Part shown: positions 32,650 through 44,150 of the stretch, piece by piece
How the letters are laid out: each line of letters opens with the position of its first letter
How positions within the stretch are numbered: the first letter of the stretch is position 1
NCBI RefSeq assembly: GCF_030272615.1
Contig: NC_081409.1
Span: 208,735,190-208,799,189, forward strand
DNA: 64,000 bases
Source of the DNA: Cryptomeria japonica
Lineage: Eukaryota > Streptophyta > Pinopsida > Cupressales > Cupressaceae
Direction of reading: 5' to 3'
The notes under the pieces: model-generated
Told to the model about the DNA's origin: nothing
Databases searched by the model: none
What the model saw: the letters and a program-made list of their open reading frames with translations, nothing else
Position numbers and translations under genes: made by a program

Positions 32650-35247
32650 CTAATCAAAGATGACTGAAAGTATGTCCAAATGTGTATCTCTGTCTACTGA
32701 TTTACCCAAGAGATCGTCAACATAATCTTCCACCATTACATGCATGAGATCATGAAAGATAGTAGTCATGACTCTTTGATATGTAGCACCTGCATTTTTT
32801 AGCCCAAAGGGCATGACATTCCAGCAAAAAGTTCCCCAAGGACAAGTGAATGATGTTTTGTGTTGATCCTCGGGTGCGATCCTAATTTGATTATAACCAG
32901 AAAATCCATCCATTAATGATAACATTTCGTGACCTGCTGTGAGATCAACAATCAAGTCAATATTTGGTAATGGGAAGTCATCTTTTGGACAAGCTTTGTT
33001 GATATCTCTGAAATCTGTACATATTCTGATGCTGCGATCCAGTTTACTGACAGGTACTAAATTGGAGATCCATTCAGGATAATCAATTGGGCGTATGTAT
33101 CCGACATCCAATAATTTTTCAAGTTCTGCTTTGACTAGTAATGCCACTTGTGGATGCATTTTTCTTAATTTCTGTTTCACTGGCTTTGCCCCCAGTTTGA
33201 CTGTCAAATGATGCATTACCAAATCCAGATCTAGTCCAGGCATATCAGTGCATGACCATGCAAAGTTGATTTGTCGTTCTTTGAAGAAACTTATGAATTT
33301 TGACCTTTCGGATTCTGTCAATGATTTAGCCAGGAATATGTTGTGTGGAACCTCTTCTGTACCAATGTTTGTCTTGATAGTCTCCTCTACCAACATGGAT
33401 GACTTTTCCTCATATGATGCTGGGAGAATGTCGAGCCTTCCATCTTCAGGTGCCTCAGAGAGGTTTTTGCCTTGAGATACGTCATTTCTTTTTTCTTTTT
33501 TGGGGTCAGATAGCGCCACAGTGTGGTTTTTGCCATAAGACCCTTGATTTGTTCTTATTTTCACATTTTTGCGACTGGAAGGTCCGACTCCCTCGCCAAA
33601 ATATGCCATGTTGTTGAGTTCTATAGTGTATCCTGCTTTATGGTCCCCAGGGGGAAGATCATCTCGTATGCCAAGATAGTCAATAACAGCTTCATTGTTT
33701 TGGAAGGTGTCAAACTGTGCTGGTCCTTCATAATCCCAGTCAATGAGTTGGTGGTGAACAAAGGGAAGGCCTTTAATGTCTTTGAAGCTAATGGGACTAA
33801 GAGTGAGGATACAGTTATATTCGGGTATGTCAAGGTAATTATTGAGGTCATTGATGGCACTCTCCTCGTCAGTCTCGATCGCAAGCAAATCCAAATTGTC
33901 ATCACTAGTAGCGCATTCTGGGATAGGTGTTCTCATCCTATGTGATTTCAACCTAGAACCTTGAGACAAAGACTGTGTGGAATCCTCATGGGTTGTTTCT
34001 TGACCAACTCTGAATTTTTTATAAAATTCCTCTTCTTCTATGGGTTCATCTAGTTCTCTGAATGTCTCGGTGAGCTCATAATCACTGGAGGATTTGTCTG
34101 AACCCCATTCCCATTCATTGGAGTCTGTGGAATAGCGATCTTCTTGTTGAATTTTGGCAGCTTTGATTTGTAATGCTTCTTCTGTCCTTTTAGTGTGGAT
34201 CTTGGAAGTCAGAAAACCAAGTCCCTTCAAGCATTCCTTTTTTATAGTCAATTCAGGTTGTAAAGGTTCCATGATGCCTTCCTTTCGTAACCCAAGAGGG
34301 CTTTTCCCATCATACTCGAATTTTTGTAGAATCTTGAAGCCTTTGCCATATTTCTCACAAGGTATATTGATGTGATCTTGTGTGTCATCTTCAATGTCTT
34401 TGTAAAGCATTGTGTATAAACCTTCCTCTTCCAGTTCGCCCCATCTTTGAAAGGTAGTAGGGTCCCATTTGAATACCATGAGGGTTATTTGCTTGTTAGG
34501 ATGTGGTCTTCCATATTCTTTTGGAGAACTCATGACTTGTCGTAAGTACATGGTTTGATTTAAAGTGTATTCTCCCATGCCTTTGTCCTGAAATTTGCCC
34601 TTAAGCTCACCTTGTTTTGATGTCGAAGGTTTCAATGACTCAGGATCAATGTACGCCGAAGAAGGAACAGCTTCACGATTACTGGGAATGATGGTCTCAG
34701 TATGTGATCTCAGGTTATTGCAATATATGAATGGATTAGGATCACCGTTAACTGTTACCTCGACTCCATTGTGAGGAAACTTAATGCATTGGTGATATGT
34801 CGATGGGACAGCCCTCATTTCATGGATCCAAGGACATCCTAGCAATATATTATAAGTAAGATCTAGATCCAGGACTTGACAAATCACATCCTTTGTAACT
34901 GGCCCAACTCTGAGAGGCAAGGTGACCGTGCCTTTAGATGAGTGCTCTTCATCATCATATGCCTTGATGGTAATTTGATTTGTTGAATTCACAGCTTTAT
35001 CAGAATATCCCAATTGTTTAATGGTGTGCAACATACAAATGTTTAGACTAGCTCCTCCATCTATCAGGACTCGTTTGATTCTATGTTTGTGTATGAAGGA
35101 TTCAATGTGTAATGGTACATTATGTGGTTGACTTACGGAGGCGTCATCGGCTTCTGTGAATGTAAGGGAATGTAGAACGAAAAGGTATCCCACCATGGCT
35201 TGAAACTGGTCCACGTTCAAATCAGTAGGAACGGCAGTGTCTCTCAA
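32650..35247 (-). pseudogene. pro-RT: E2 protease, G-patch-like segment and reverse transcriptase
   Basis: 865-codon unbroken segment. Protease: VLIDGGASLNIC (Asp near codon 63) and NILLGCPWIH (near 134-142). A G-patch-like module is at codons 299-345 (YGKGFKILQKFEYDGKSPLG, EGIMEPLQP, KGLGF). A long acidic linker comes next, then RT: LLDVGYIRPIDYPEWIS, ICTDFRDINKACPKDDFPLP, LMDGFSGYNQIRIAPEDQ, TFCWNVMPFGLKNAGATYQR, and catalytic YVDDLL near codon 842. The stop at 32650 is TAG in RT just after the palm, where relatives have Arg or Gln. Upstream, the frame is linked to gag by a frameshift near 35290. Confidence 0.92.
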
Positions 35248-36172
35248 GATTTTGTCAAGAATAGCTTTATGAGCGGGGGATATGCGTTAAGAGCTCAAGT
35301 ATGGAGATGAGCTCGGGTGTCTTCCCTAATTGTTCTACAAGGTCATATTCAGGTTTGGTTGATGAAGAAGCGGTATTTTTAGTGGAGGCACCTGGCAAAG
35401 TAATTTTACCTCGACGAGTTGTAACATGACATTCAAAGGTAGGTTCGAAAGAAGATCCAACACCTCTTAGGACAATCTTGGGTCACTGGGTAGTACTCTC
35501 AGGAGTTTTGTCCTTGATGATAATAGTAGAGACGTGATTGTCCATCGAGATGTGATTGATATTTGAATCATAGTTGTAAGGTGCTCTAGTATAGTTGGCT
35601 TGATCATCTGTGACCTTAGCTTTTCCCTTGTCATGCTTTGGGAATGGTTCCTTAAACATCTCATGTTCTTGATTGGATGAGTGTCCCTCAATCTCAATGT
35701 CACCTCTATCAATGAGATCTTGCACGATGTTCTTCAGTCGATGACAATTTCCTGTCTTATGACCCTTGCTCTTATGAAATTCACAATACTCATCATCATT
35801 CCAGCAATTTGGTTTAACCTTTGGTTCATATGGAGGAAAATCTGGAACTGTGATTACCTTGTTTGCCACTAGCTTTTTGAAAACTGACTCAAGTGGTTCT
35901 CCCAATGGAGTGTACTTCCTTCGTGATCTAGAAGTTGTTTGAGTATTCACCCGATTGTTTGTAGAACTTGATCCCAAAAAGATGAATTTGGGTCGCACTA
36001 TGTTGGCATCCACAACACCATCATTGACTGTGTTCTTGTTTTTATTCCAAAATCTTGGCTTGTCCTTTCCTTTAAAGTCATCTTTGTTTTCCTTAAATAT
36101 CTTAATCACTCCTTGCTCAATTAGGACCTTTTTAGTTGCTAAGCCTTTTTCAATAACATCCTTGAAAAGATT
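35248..36172 (-). pseudogene. gag: E2 gag, C-terminal part, truncated
   Basis: Begins abruptly at about 36172 within gag (LFKDVIEKGLATKK) and continues through KPRFWNKNKNTVNDGVVDAN to a zinc-knuckle-like CEFHKSKGHKTGNC. A TGA at 35483 is followed in the same frame by PKIVLRGVG and the lead-in to protease. A frameshift near 35290 separates it from pol. The N-terminal and core parts of gag are absent, so the copy cannot form particles. Confidence 0.87.
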
Positions 36173-36176
36173 ACCC

Positions 36177-36324
36177 CTTGAACGTACTCATTTGAAGACA
36201 TGTGAAACCTTGTGCAGTGTTTTCTCTCATGAAAAAATACTCATGGAAAATTTATTTACCCGAACCTTTAGAGATAAAGCTTTGCAATGGTATTGTTCTT
36301 TGCCTCCTTATTACATCACTATCA
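36177..36324 (+). pseudogene. gag: E4 gag, core piece
   Basis: RTHLKTCETLCSVFSHEKIL and LFTRTFRDKALQWYCSLPPY are typical of the plant gypsy gag core. It continues the MVKMD lead-in at 25464 with only a few codons lost, and is cut at 36324 by the E3 LTR. The next residues are at 50858. Confidence 0.82.
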
Positions 36325-37742
36325 TGTCCCCTCTTTAGCTCTGTCTAGCAGAGACATGTGAGTCAACTTATTTTGGGGTCTTGTAGGCTGACAGTGGTGG
36401 ATAGAGACTCAGAGAGGATATTCAGTGTTTGGGATTTGGTATTCTGGCAGTAGTGGACCAGTTTGGAGCAGTTCCTTAATTTTAGGAGGCATTTCCTTCT
36501 TTTGTGGAGGCTATTCCTACTATTTAGGAGGGTTTGACAGTACCCAGGGTTGGGTTACAATGAGACTATTCCTTGGTTTCAGTTTCAGGATATTTGGGTA
36601 TGTTTCCTAGCTTCTAGGAGCATCCCTAGATTTTAGGGACAAGATTGTTCAAGGATCCATGATTTCCGACAATAGTCACAGATAGGTGGTAGGCTCCGTT
36701 TCAGACTTGTGGAGTTAGATGAGCATTATACGGCTATTTGGGATATATTTTTAATATTTCCTAAGTTAGCGTCTTATTAATTAAATAAAGCTATTTATAT
36801 AGCTAATTGGAGTAATAAGGGGATTTTGGCTTCTTCTGGTTAGGCAGGCATATGTGTTATAGCTTGTTGGAAAGGTCTTGAATTATTATAACTTATTTTT
36901 ATCATCCGGAGACCTTTTGGCACCTTGCGTTTTGTTATTTGACAAAAGGGGTGTTTTTCCTATACATAAAGGCCTTTTAATTAAGAATATGCCATTATTT
37001 AATAAAGGTAAAAGCATATTCTCCCTTTAGGGTTCGAGTAGCTTTGAGAGGGAGATAAAAAGAGATGTTGGCTCATTATTTTATTATCTTTTTACATCTT
37101 CAAACTTGGCATTTGTGAATTTTCTCTGAGGAGTGATTTCTGGAGAACTGGGACGCAAACCCCAGGGCTTGGATATTGGGATGCAAACCCCAATAGAAGG
37201 TTTAAACAACTTCATTTGGTTTCAGACTTTGATTGGAGTGCAAGTTCAACATTGGAAGTGCTTTGGCTTTGGATGTTGGGTATATTGCTTGGCACGTGGG
37301 AGTTCCTTGGCTGCCTGGACGTTACTGCAGCAGTCGTACAACCTCCTTCCAACTGGCACGTGGGTTGCTGATTGGTATTAATCAGCCATCTCTTTTCATT
37401 ATGTGTGGATGGTCTTTCTTGCAGCTGACATCATTGTTTTGGTTGGTAGATACTTTGCTGGCATATCATTTATGTATTTTTCCTGGTACAATTTGTAGCT
37501 ATTCTGGATTGGCTGAATACTATATTATTGCACATTATTTTCTAGCCTATTTCATATTTGCTGCTTTTGTAATTCATTGTTTACCTATATCTAGAAAAAT
37601 GCAAACAAAAACAAAAGACACAACCTTTCTGCAACTTCTGTCTCTCTAAAAGATCATTTAATAAACAAGAAGAATTTATTTTAAAACAAATAATTAAAAA
37701 ATACAGCCTGTCAACTTAAAAAGATCCATCAGGGATCTTTCA
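36325..37742 (+). repeat. E3 5' LTR
   Basis: 1418 bp, aligned along its length with 49435-50853 with scattered differences. A U3 palindrome TCTGTCTAGCAGAGA is near the start. Frames at 36425-36610 and 37233-37649 lie in the LTR and have no protein likeness. Confidence 0.92.
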
Positions 37743-37743
37743 G

Positions 37744-37755
37744 TGGTATCAGAGC
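37744..37755 (+). other. E3 primer-binding site
   Basis: TGGTATCAGAGC, complementary to the 3' end of plant initiator Met tRNA, one base after the LTR end. Confidence 0.88.
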
Positions 37756-37835
37756 CTTGATCTTGCTGGCTTGTTGGGTGAAGATCAGTAGTTTGATTTT
37801 ATATTGAAGCTTGGTTGCAGACCAAATTGGTCATC

Positions 37836-40800
37836 ATGACAGGGTTGTCTAAGAATAAACAAATAGGGAAAAAATTTGAACAAATACCTTCAGGGAGTTC
37901 CAGACACTCTAAGGGTATGACTTCATCAACTAGTACAAAGAGGAGGTCTCCTGCAAACACATTGAATGATACAATTGTGAACAACTATGACAAGTATTGT
38001 TCCCTTCCGAAAAAGATATGTGACTGTTTTTCCTTCACACAATTCATGGCAATATCCGATGAAGATGACTTGATGCTTTTGAGTCCACGTCATCAACCAA
38101 GGAGGCAACATGAGTCATTTGAGAACTAGGGAAGTAGTGGAGGAGCAAAGGAAATGACGTCTGCAAATGAGATTGGCAAAAAATTAGTTGATGACTTTGA
38201 TAGCCAGGCAGATTTGATTGGTGAAAAAAAAATCTCAGCATTAGGGAATAATTCATATGAGACTTCTACATCCTTGCAAGGTGCCTTACAGGTGGATTCC
38301 ATTGGAGAGTATGACAGTAGAAACAACTTTGAAGGAATGAATGTTGAGTTACATGAAACAGATGCATTCTCTAGTGAATTAGTTGACTCTATTGTTGAGA
38401 CCAATTCCATACATGAAGAAAAATCAGAGGTTAGCATGAATGAAACAACCCATCATAAATCAGATTTTGTGTACTTTGGGGCAGCAGATATAGAGAATTG
38501 CCAAAGGTTGAATGGAGATTGGTTAGATAGAGCTATGCAAGCAAAGATGCTTGCTACCCAAGCAAGACAACACTTGCAATAGTTCAAGGAAAGATGCAAT
38601 CAACTTGATAATGTAAGAAGACAAAGAGAGTCATACATTAGATCGTTATTTCTTCCAAGGGAAGAATGTGTAGATGAAGAGCTTACAAGGGAAAAGCTTC
38701 TTGAGGTAAGCCCACAAGAAGAGCATGTTACACTGTGTGAAGAAGAAAGGAGGTATGATTCAAGAAATTCAGTTTGGTCTAGTTTGCCTTATGAAGTCTA
38801 TGACTTCCCTCTTTTAGAGAGCCCCTTGAAGACTCAAAACATTAATGCTGATATTTACACACTTGATGGACTAGCCACAAGTGACATATCCATTTGTGTG
38901 GAATGGAACATATTTCATTTCAAAGTGGCTAATCATGCATCATCTACAATGAAAGGATAGTTGTTAAGGTCACATGAGGCATTTTATCTTAAAGAGCTTA
39001 TTATGGAGTCCAAGAGATTGTCTACTAAGAAGACCTTGCATTTTGATAATGTTTGGTTTGGTTTGCATACTACACCTTGGAGACAATTGGTAAGGAAAAG
39101 CATAGCAATCATGGAGGTGAAGGTATGGATTAGATTAAAGGCAGCTATGGAAGCTATAAATCCATGTTACTTGCAACAAGGTACACTTCATAGGTCAACA
39201 TTCATGAAAGGAGACCCTACCCTCAAGAACAATACAAGCAATGGAAATGAAGACACCTTGGGAAGGTTTGAACATAATTCTGATTTCCTAAATTGGGACA
39301 TAAATATTTTGATTTCATATGGGCACAAATCTAAGAAGGATAGTGAAGACAACTATAGCATGGTTGACATTTATGAAAGGATAAATAAGCATGAGATTGT
39401 GGTGGGAACTTCTATTTGCCCACAATCTGATTTTATAATAGAAGTTAGAGAAGAACACAAATCAGTTTGTATGTTGATGTCTCACCTTTATGATGTTGAC
39501 ACTTTGCTTGAGTGTAAGAATGTCCTAGTCTCAAGTCTTGATATGCTACTTGATTGGGCTGCCAAGTGTATGCAAGTGTACTCTTGCAGTGAAGTTTTCC
39601 AAGGTAATGGAAGAAAGGCTACAATCATTTCTAAGTCTATGATTAAGGACAGTAGCATCATCCTCTTTCAATTACATGAATTTGCAGCTCCTATTCATGG
39701 AGCAAGTAGTGAAATTGAATTTGCAAATGTTGGTATACATGATACATTGGTTAAGCATGGTTATTTTGATGATGTCTCTTCCAAGAGGACTCGATTTGTT
39801 TATATCAAAACAATAGTATTAAATCAGTTTGAAGAAGTTTGTGACATACACTACTCCATACATAATGAGGAGCAAGACTTATCTTATGCTGAGTTTGTAG
39901 TTGATGTTGATAGCAGTACTTCAGTTGAGACAAGAAAAATCAATAACACGCTGACAATAGGCATATCAACAATGAACAAAGAGCCAAGGAAGCTAATGGT
40001 TATTGTTGAAGATGTGGCAGCCAAGAGTGTGCAGGTACAATTCAGTGTTGAAGACTTCAAAGGAAACACAAGGAAAGGTAATAACAGTGAGCTAGCAGCC
40101 CATACTCATGTAGAAGACAATGTTATCGAGTCATCTAATGTTGGCATTCAATTTTGGGAAGATAGACATGGGACAAGTCAAGAGTTGGTGATGTTTGATG
40201 ATTCGAAAGAAAGTATAAAGGATGAGCCCAAAATTCTGATTAGAGACAACAGTTGTGTATATTCTCATTCTCGAGAGTTTGCCACCATGATACATGGAAT
40301 AACAAATGAAGGATATTCTATAAGTGATAGCACTCAAAATGCTTGTGTTATTTTCAATAAAGAGGTACTTGTAAGAGTTGATGACATGACACAAACGCAT
40401 GACAGTCATTCTGATTTTTATAACAACAGTAAAATACCTTTTCTTTTTCAAGTTAATACAAATTGTAAGCATGAAGAGATGAGTGCTAGAGATTCTACCA
40501 TGGGTGTTACACAAGGTGCAATCATGTTGTGCGATAAGCTTGATGATGCATCTCACCATGGGACTGATTTTATGTGCTTTGGAGCAGCTCAGATAGAATA
40601 GTCTGGAAGGTTGAATGAAGGGGGTCTAGAAAGAGCACGTCAGGTTAAGTTGTTTTTTGTCCAGACAAGGCAGCACTTACAATAAATCAAGGAGCACCAC
40701 AAATGTTTAAATTAGGCAAGACAACAAAGAGTTGCATATCTTCAATCACACTTTCATCCAAGAAAACAAGACTTAGAGATTGAGCATAAGCAAAGTAAGT

Positions 40801-41238
40801 ATGTTGATTGCAAACCAATTTTAGAGGAGTCACATATTGCATCATTGGATTTTCATAATGATCACAAATTTGAAGGATATGCAATCATGGATGAGCACAG
40901 TGACTTTATGGATATCATTCATAGTGGAACAACCACCGAAGAAATAATTTTGTTTGGTGATAAGGGCATTTACAATTCTTCTTTGGATGTGTCACAAATT
41001 TCATGTGATATGGCAGCTATGTGTTTGTTGGTTGGTGATTCAATCTTCCTTGACTCTCCGGTAGTTAGTGGTTGTCCTACTACGATTTCCCATGCACTTG
41101 CAGATTTATCATGGTCTACATCAACTCTTGAGTTGCATGGGAGTGTGAAGAGACATGACTACTTGATGGACATTGAGATCGAGATCGATATCCTTGGTTG
41201 GCATTGGTATAATAACATTTACAACCTCATTCATGATG
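37836..41238 (+). pseudogene. E3 long ORF of unknown function
   Basis: One reading frame over 3.4 kb, opening with MTGLSKNKQIGKKFEQIPSG soon after the primer site. It is interrupted by single stops: TAG at 38127, 38580, 38958 and 40599, TAA near 40681, TAG near 40714. The longest unbroken part is 546 codons (38961-40601). Composition is acidic and Ser/Ile/Val rich, without zinc knuckle, protease or RT motifs. A segment with FVYFGAADIE and AMQAKMLATQARQHLQ near 38460-38600 is repeated in diverged form near 40570-40690. After removal of the nested E3b and its duplication, the frame runs directly into the integrase tail at 49041. I do not recognise the protein. It may be a transduced host gene that replaced gag-pol. 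Confidence 0.75.
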
Positions 41239-42379
41239 TGTTGGCATTTTTGTTGTTTATGTTGTGATTGTCATTAATGGACACACACTTGTATTGAGAT
41301 CCCCTTTATGTGTATGAGCTTGTGCTCAACCAGTATTTGTTCCAACCGGTATGTTGTATTCTAGTCTTTAGACTAGTGGTGATTTTGCAGAATGTGTTTC
41401 CTGGTTTGAAGCGGCATGTCGACCCCAAGCGGTTCATAGATCCCAAGCGACACGAGGGAGCAAAGTGGCACAACACATTCTTACCAGTCTTCATTTTTGT
41501 CAAACCGGTAATACTCTATGATGAGTTACCAACCGACATTTTGTGATGAGTTACCAATCCACCGATTGTTTGACGGTGCCGACACATTGACGGTGCTTTT
41601 TGTGTCATGTTACTGAGTATGTCTAGATTCATTGAACCTAGGAAATTGTAATGTAATCCTATTGGACCGACATGAAATTAGATTCCTTTAAAAGGACATC
41701 ATGTCTAGGGTTTTAGTAGGTTACTGAAAGGGTTAATGTCGAGCTAGGGTTTAAGGTGGAAGTTGAGAACGATCTTATCTGAGAAGATCAAGTTGTAACT
41801 GTGAGAGAGAAAGAGAAGACTGAAGTAATGCTGGAATGCATTAACTATGTGCAATACTAGATCTAACCAAGCAGTTTGTGCTATCCGATAGATCAAACAC
41901 TTGTTGATTACTCACATCTTTGACAAGTCTGTAGCCCTTAACTAGGTAGGCCTCAAAGCCTTTGTAAAATCCTCTAACAAGGTGGTTCACACATGTGAAT
42001 CTAAAATCCTCTAACAAGGTAGTCTTTAATCGAACTTATCTCCTAACAGAGATCGAGATTCCTAACAGGATTTGTTCTGGTGAAGAACATTGTAAGACCT
42101 TAACCGGTTTGACCTTAACCAATCTGGTTTCTATTTTGCAGATAGTGACTTGTGAGTTCCATCTCACCGTGGTTTTTCCTAGTTGGGTTTCCATGTCAAA
42201 TATCTTGTGTTATGGTTGTATTGGTTTTGTGGGTGAATGCTTTATTCGCATTTTGGTTTGCATGTGTGGTAACCGGTTTGACTGTTAGACTGCTTTACCA
42301 GTTTATCTTTAGACTGTGTAAGTGTTTTAGTGCAGAGATTTTTGGCATACTAATTCACCCCCCCTCTTAGTATTCATCA
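41239..42379 (+). repeat. E3b 5' LTR
   Basis: 1141 bp, nearly colinear with 47888-49035. Main differences: an extra CAACCGGTATTTTGTATGAA segment in the 3' copy near 48152-48175, and an extra GGTTTGACCTTAACC segment in the 5' copy near 42107-42121. Confidence 0.92.
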
Positions 42380-42417
42380 ATTGGTATCATAGCCTACCTT
42401 TCTATAAGTTTAACCAC

Positions 42418-43707
42418 TTGGAAAGAGATATGGGGGAATACACCATGAGGGAACTTACTCAACAACTCACTAAGTTTGAGCAAGCCTATGATGATCTTAT
42501 GATCAAATACAAGGCATCTCAAGAAAAAAGGAGAGAACATGTAGAAAAGCTGATGGAACTATCTGAAAGTAGTTCTGAAGATGAAGCTAACATGGAAGCC
42601 ATGATTGCTGAAGTAAATAAATTGAACGATTCAAACTCCAATCTGAGAAAGGAGTTGGAAGGACTGACTATTAGGTTTAGTCAAGAGCTTGAGAACCAGA
42701 GAAAAGCTGAAGATCGGATAAAGGATAGAGATCATGAGATCTCCAAGTTGAAACAAGAGATTAGTGCACTGACTGCTCGCCTTCATGAGAGCATTATGGA
42801 AAAAGAAGACATGCAAGGAGAACTGAACATAGCGATATTAGAAAATGCAAGCCTAATGGAGACAAACACTGCTATTTCCAAAGAACTCTTTGAGTCAAAG
42901 GAAATACTTGCTAAGTCTGGAAAAAGTACTGTCAAGCTAGAGCAAAAGCTTGAGTCATCTAGACTGGCAAAGAATACCAATGGTCTTGGTTTCTCTGGAC
43001 ATGAGGAAGAAGAATCCTCAGGAACAAATGCTGAAGCGTCAAAGAAGCAACCGACACTCAAAGGAAAAGGTAGGCAAAAATTCAAACCTGTTTGCTTTAA
43101 CTGTCTTAAAGAAGGACACACTGCCAATGTATGTAGGAGCAAAGCCTACAATAATTTTCCTTATTTTATCAACAATGTACCTAGATCCAATAAGTTCAAT
43201 GGTCGTTGTTATGCATGCAACAAGTTTGGGCATAGAGCATTTGAATGCAGGTCTATGATGGATAACACTGGAAGATATCCTCAGAGGACCCAAGGAACTA
43301 GTCTTGAACCTTTTGTGAACCGAAATCACAACCAGTTTAATGTCTTCAATCATCAGTCAAGAAGCGGTGGTCATCAAGCGGCAACTGGATGGAGAGAAAG
43401 TTGTATGATATATCATGGTCATGGTCACACTGCTGCAACATGCAGAAGGAAGAATGGAAACATGTACAATGGACATTGGAGAGCACCTGGACTTGTTTGC
43501 TATCACTGCAACAAACCGGGTCACATTGCAAGATTCTGCAGAAGCAGAAAAAGTATATTTGATGATATACTGGTCACTCAGGAAGGAGAAATCAATGTTG
43601 AAAAAGTTAAAGGGGACATGAAGAAAACATGGAGGAAGAAACCAACAATGTCGGAAGAGGAACCAGTTTCTGCACCTAGTGTGGAAATATTGGAATCGGC
43701 AAACTAA
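42418..43707 (+). CDS. gag: E3b gag with coiled coil and three zinc knuckles
   Basis: Intact 429-codon frame starting 24 bases after the primer site (MERDMGEYTMRELTQQLTKF). Residues 1-190 are predicted largely helical and coiled-coil (Glu/Lys/Leu heptads). CCHC knuckles follow at about residues 225-238 (CFNCLKEGHTANVC), 263-276 (CYACNKFGHRAFEC) and 360-373 (CYHCNKPGHIARFC), and a near-miss knuckle (SCMIYHGHGHTAATC) lies between the last two. It lacks the usual N-terminal copia gag capsid motifs, which suggests that only the nucleocapsid half plus a coiled coil remain. Expected role is RNA binding and packaging. The stop at 43705 is followed by untranslated DNA rather than protease. Confidence 0.85.
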   Translation: MERDMGEYTMRELTQQLTKFEQAYDDLMIKYKASQEKRREHVEKLMELSESSSEDEANMEAMIAEVNKLNDSNSNLRKELEGLTIRFSQELENQRKAEDRIKDRDHEISKLKQEISALTARLHESIMEKEDMQGELNIAILENASLMETNTAISKELFESKEILAKSGKSTVKLEQKLESSRLAKNTNGLGFSGHEEEESSGTNAEASKKQPTLKGKGRQKFKPVCFNCLKEGHTANVCRSKAYNNFPYFINNVPRSNKFNGRCYACNKFGHRAFECRSMMDNTGRYPQRTQGTSLEPFVNRNHNQFNVFNHQSRSGGHQAATGWRESCMIYHGHGHTAATCRRKNGNMYNGHWRAPGLVCYHCNKPGHIARFCRSRKSIFDDILVTQEGEINVEKVKGDMKKTWRKKPTMSEEEPVSAPSVEILESAN

Positions 43708-43887
43708 GCCTTAAAGGCTTAGTGGGAGAAAACGGTGAAATGCTTTCGAACCCCCAGTTTACCCCGGTAAAAGACCTTAACCGATATGTGATACCTATCA
43801 CTGGGCAAAAGATCAGAAATGGTAAAAAGGCAAATTAGGGTTTACACCCTAATAGAGGAGCATTAATGGCGGTAAGTGAGAGACATG

Positions 43888-43895
43888 TATAAAAG
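43888..43895 (+). promoter_or_regulatory. TATA box between the two E3b genes
   Basis: TATAAAAG, 256 bp upstream of the ATG at 44151 and about 180 bp after gag ends. The sequence context suggests an internal promoter for the second gene; no transcript data. Confidence 0.5.
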
Positions 43896-44150
43896 CATTT
43901 TTCAAATCATTTCTCACTATCTGATTTCGAGCAAAGAGAAGTATTCAAGTGCAGAGTGAAGACAAGGCGATTTGAGCTTAGATTTCAAGAAATTGACAAA
44001 CCTTGAAAGAGATTCAAATCCAGTTTGCAAGCGGTAGTGGAGAACACAAAGCAGTGATTTGGCAACCGATGAAGAGTGGAGTAAAGTAGAATCAGGAAGC
44101 CCAAAATTTGCATTTGAAAGGTATTTTTTGTGTTCTTGAAGTACTCTACA

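Larger units (their letters stand above)
25465..36172 (-). mobile_element. E2: Tat-type Ty3/gypsy element, - strand, 5'-truncated
   Basis: The same family as E1 in reverse orientation. It has a 3' LTR at about 25465-26215, a polypurine tract (26216-26229), a PMD gene reading + (26560-29223), then integrase, RNase H domains, RT, protease and the C-terminal part of gag (30103 to 36172, -). The 5' LTR, leader and N-terminal gag are missing; at about 36172 the sequence switches directly to E4 gag. Pol is one frame over 5.1 kb with only a few stops, better preserved than in E1. The left edge is uncertain by about 10 bp because the second LTR is absent (candidate TG starts at 25456, 25459 and 25465). 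Confidence 0.9.

Noticed and set aside
33523-33945. 140-codon + strand frame
   Set aside because: Shadow of the well-supported E2 protease-RT frame on the - strand.
37233-37649. 138-codon frame and its partner at 50406-50780
   Set aside because: Lies inside both E3 LTRs, so it is repeat sequence reading open by chance.
37744-37755. Possible tRNA-derived sequence at the three TGGTATCAGAGC sites
   Set aside because: Only the short primer-complement is present, right after an LTR; there is no tRNA cloverleaf.
41310-41546. Frames in both E3b LTRs (41306-41546 and 47955-48302, both strands)
   Set aside because: LTR sequence; no protein likeness.
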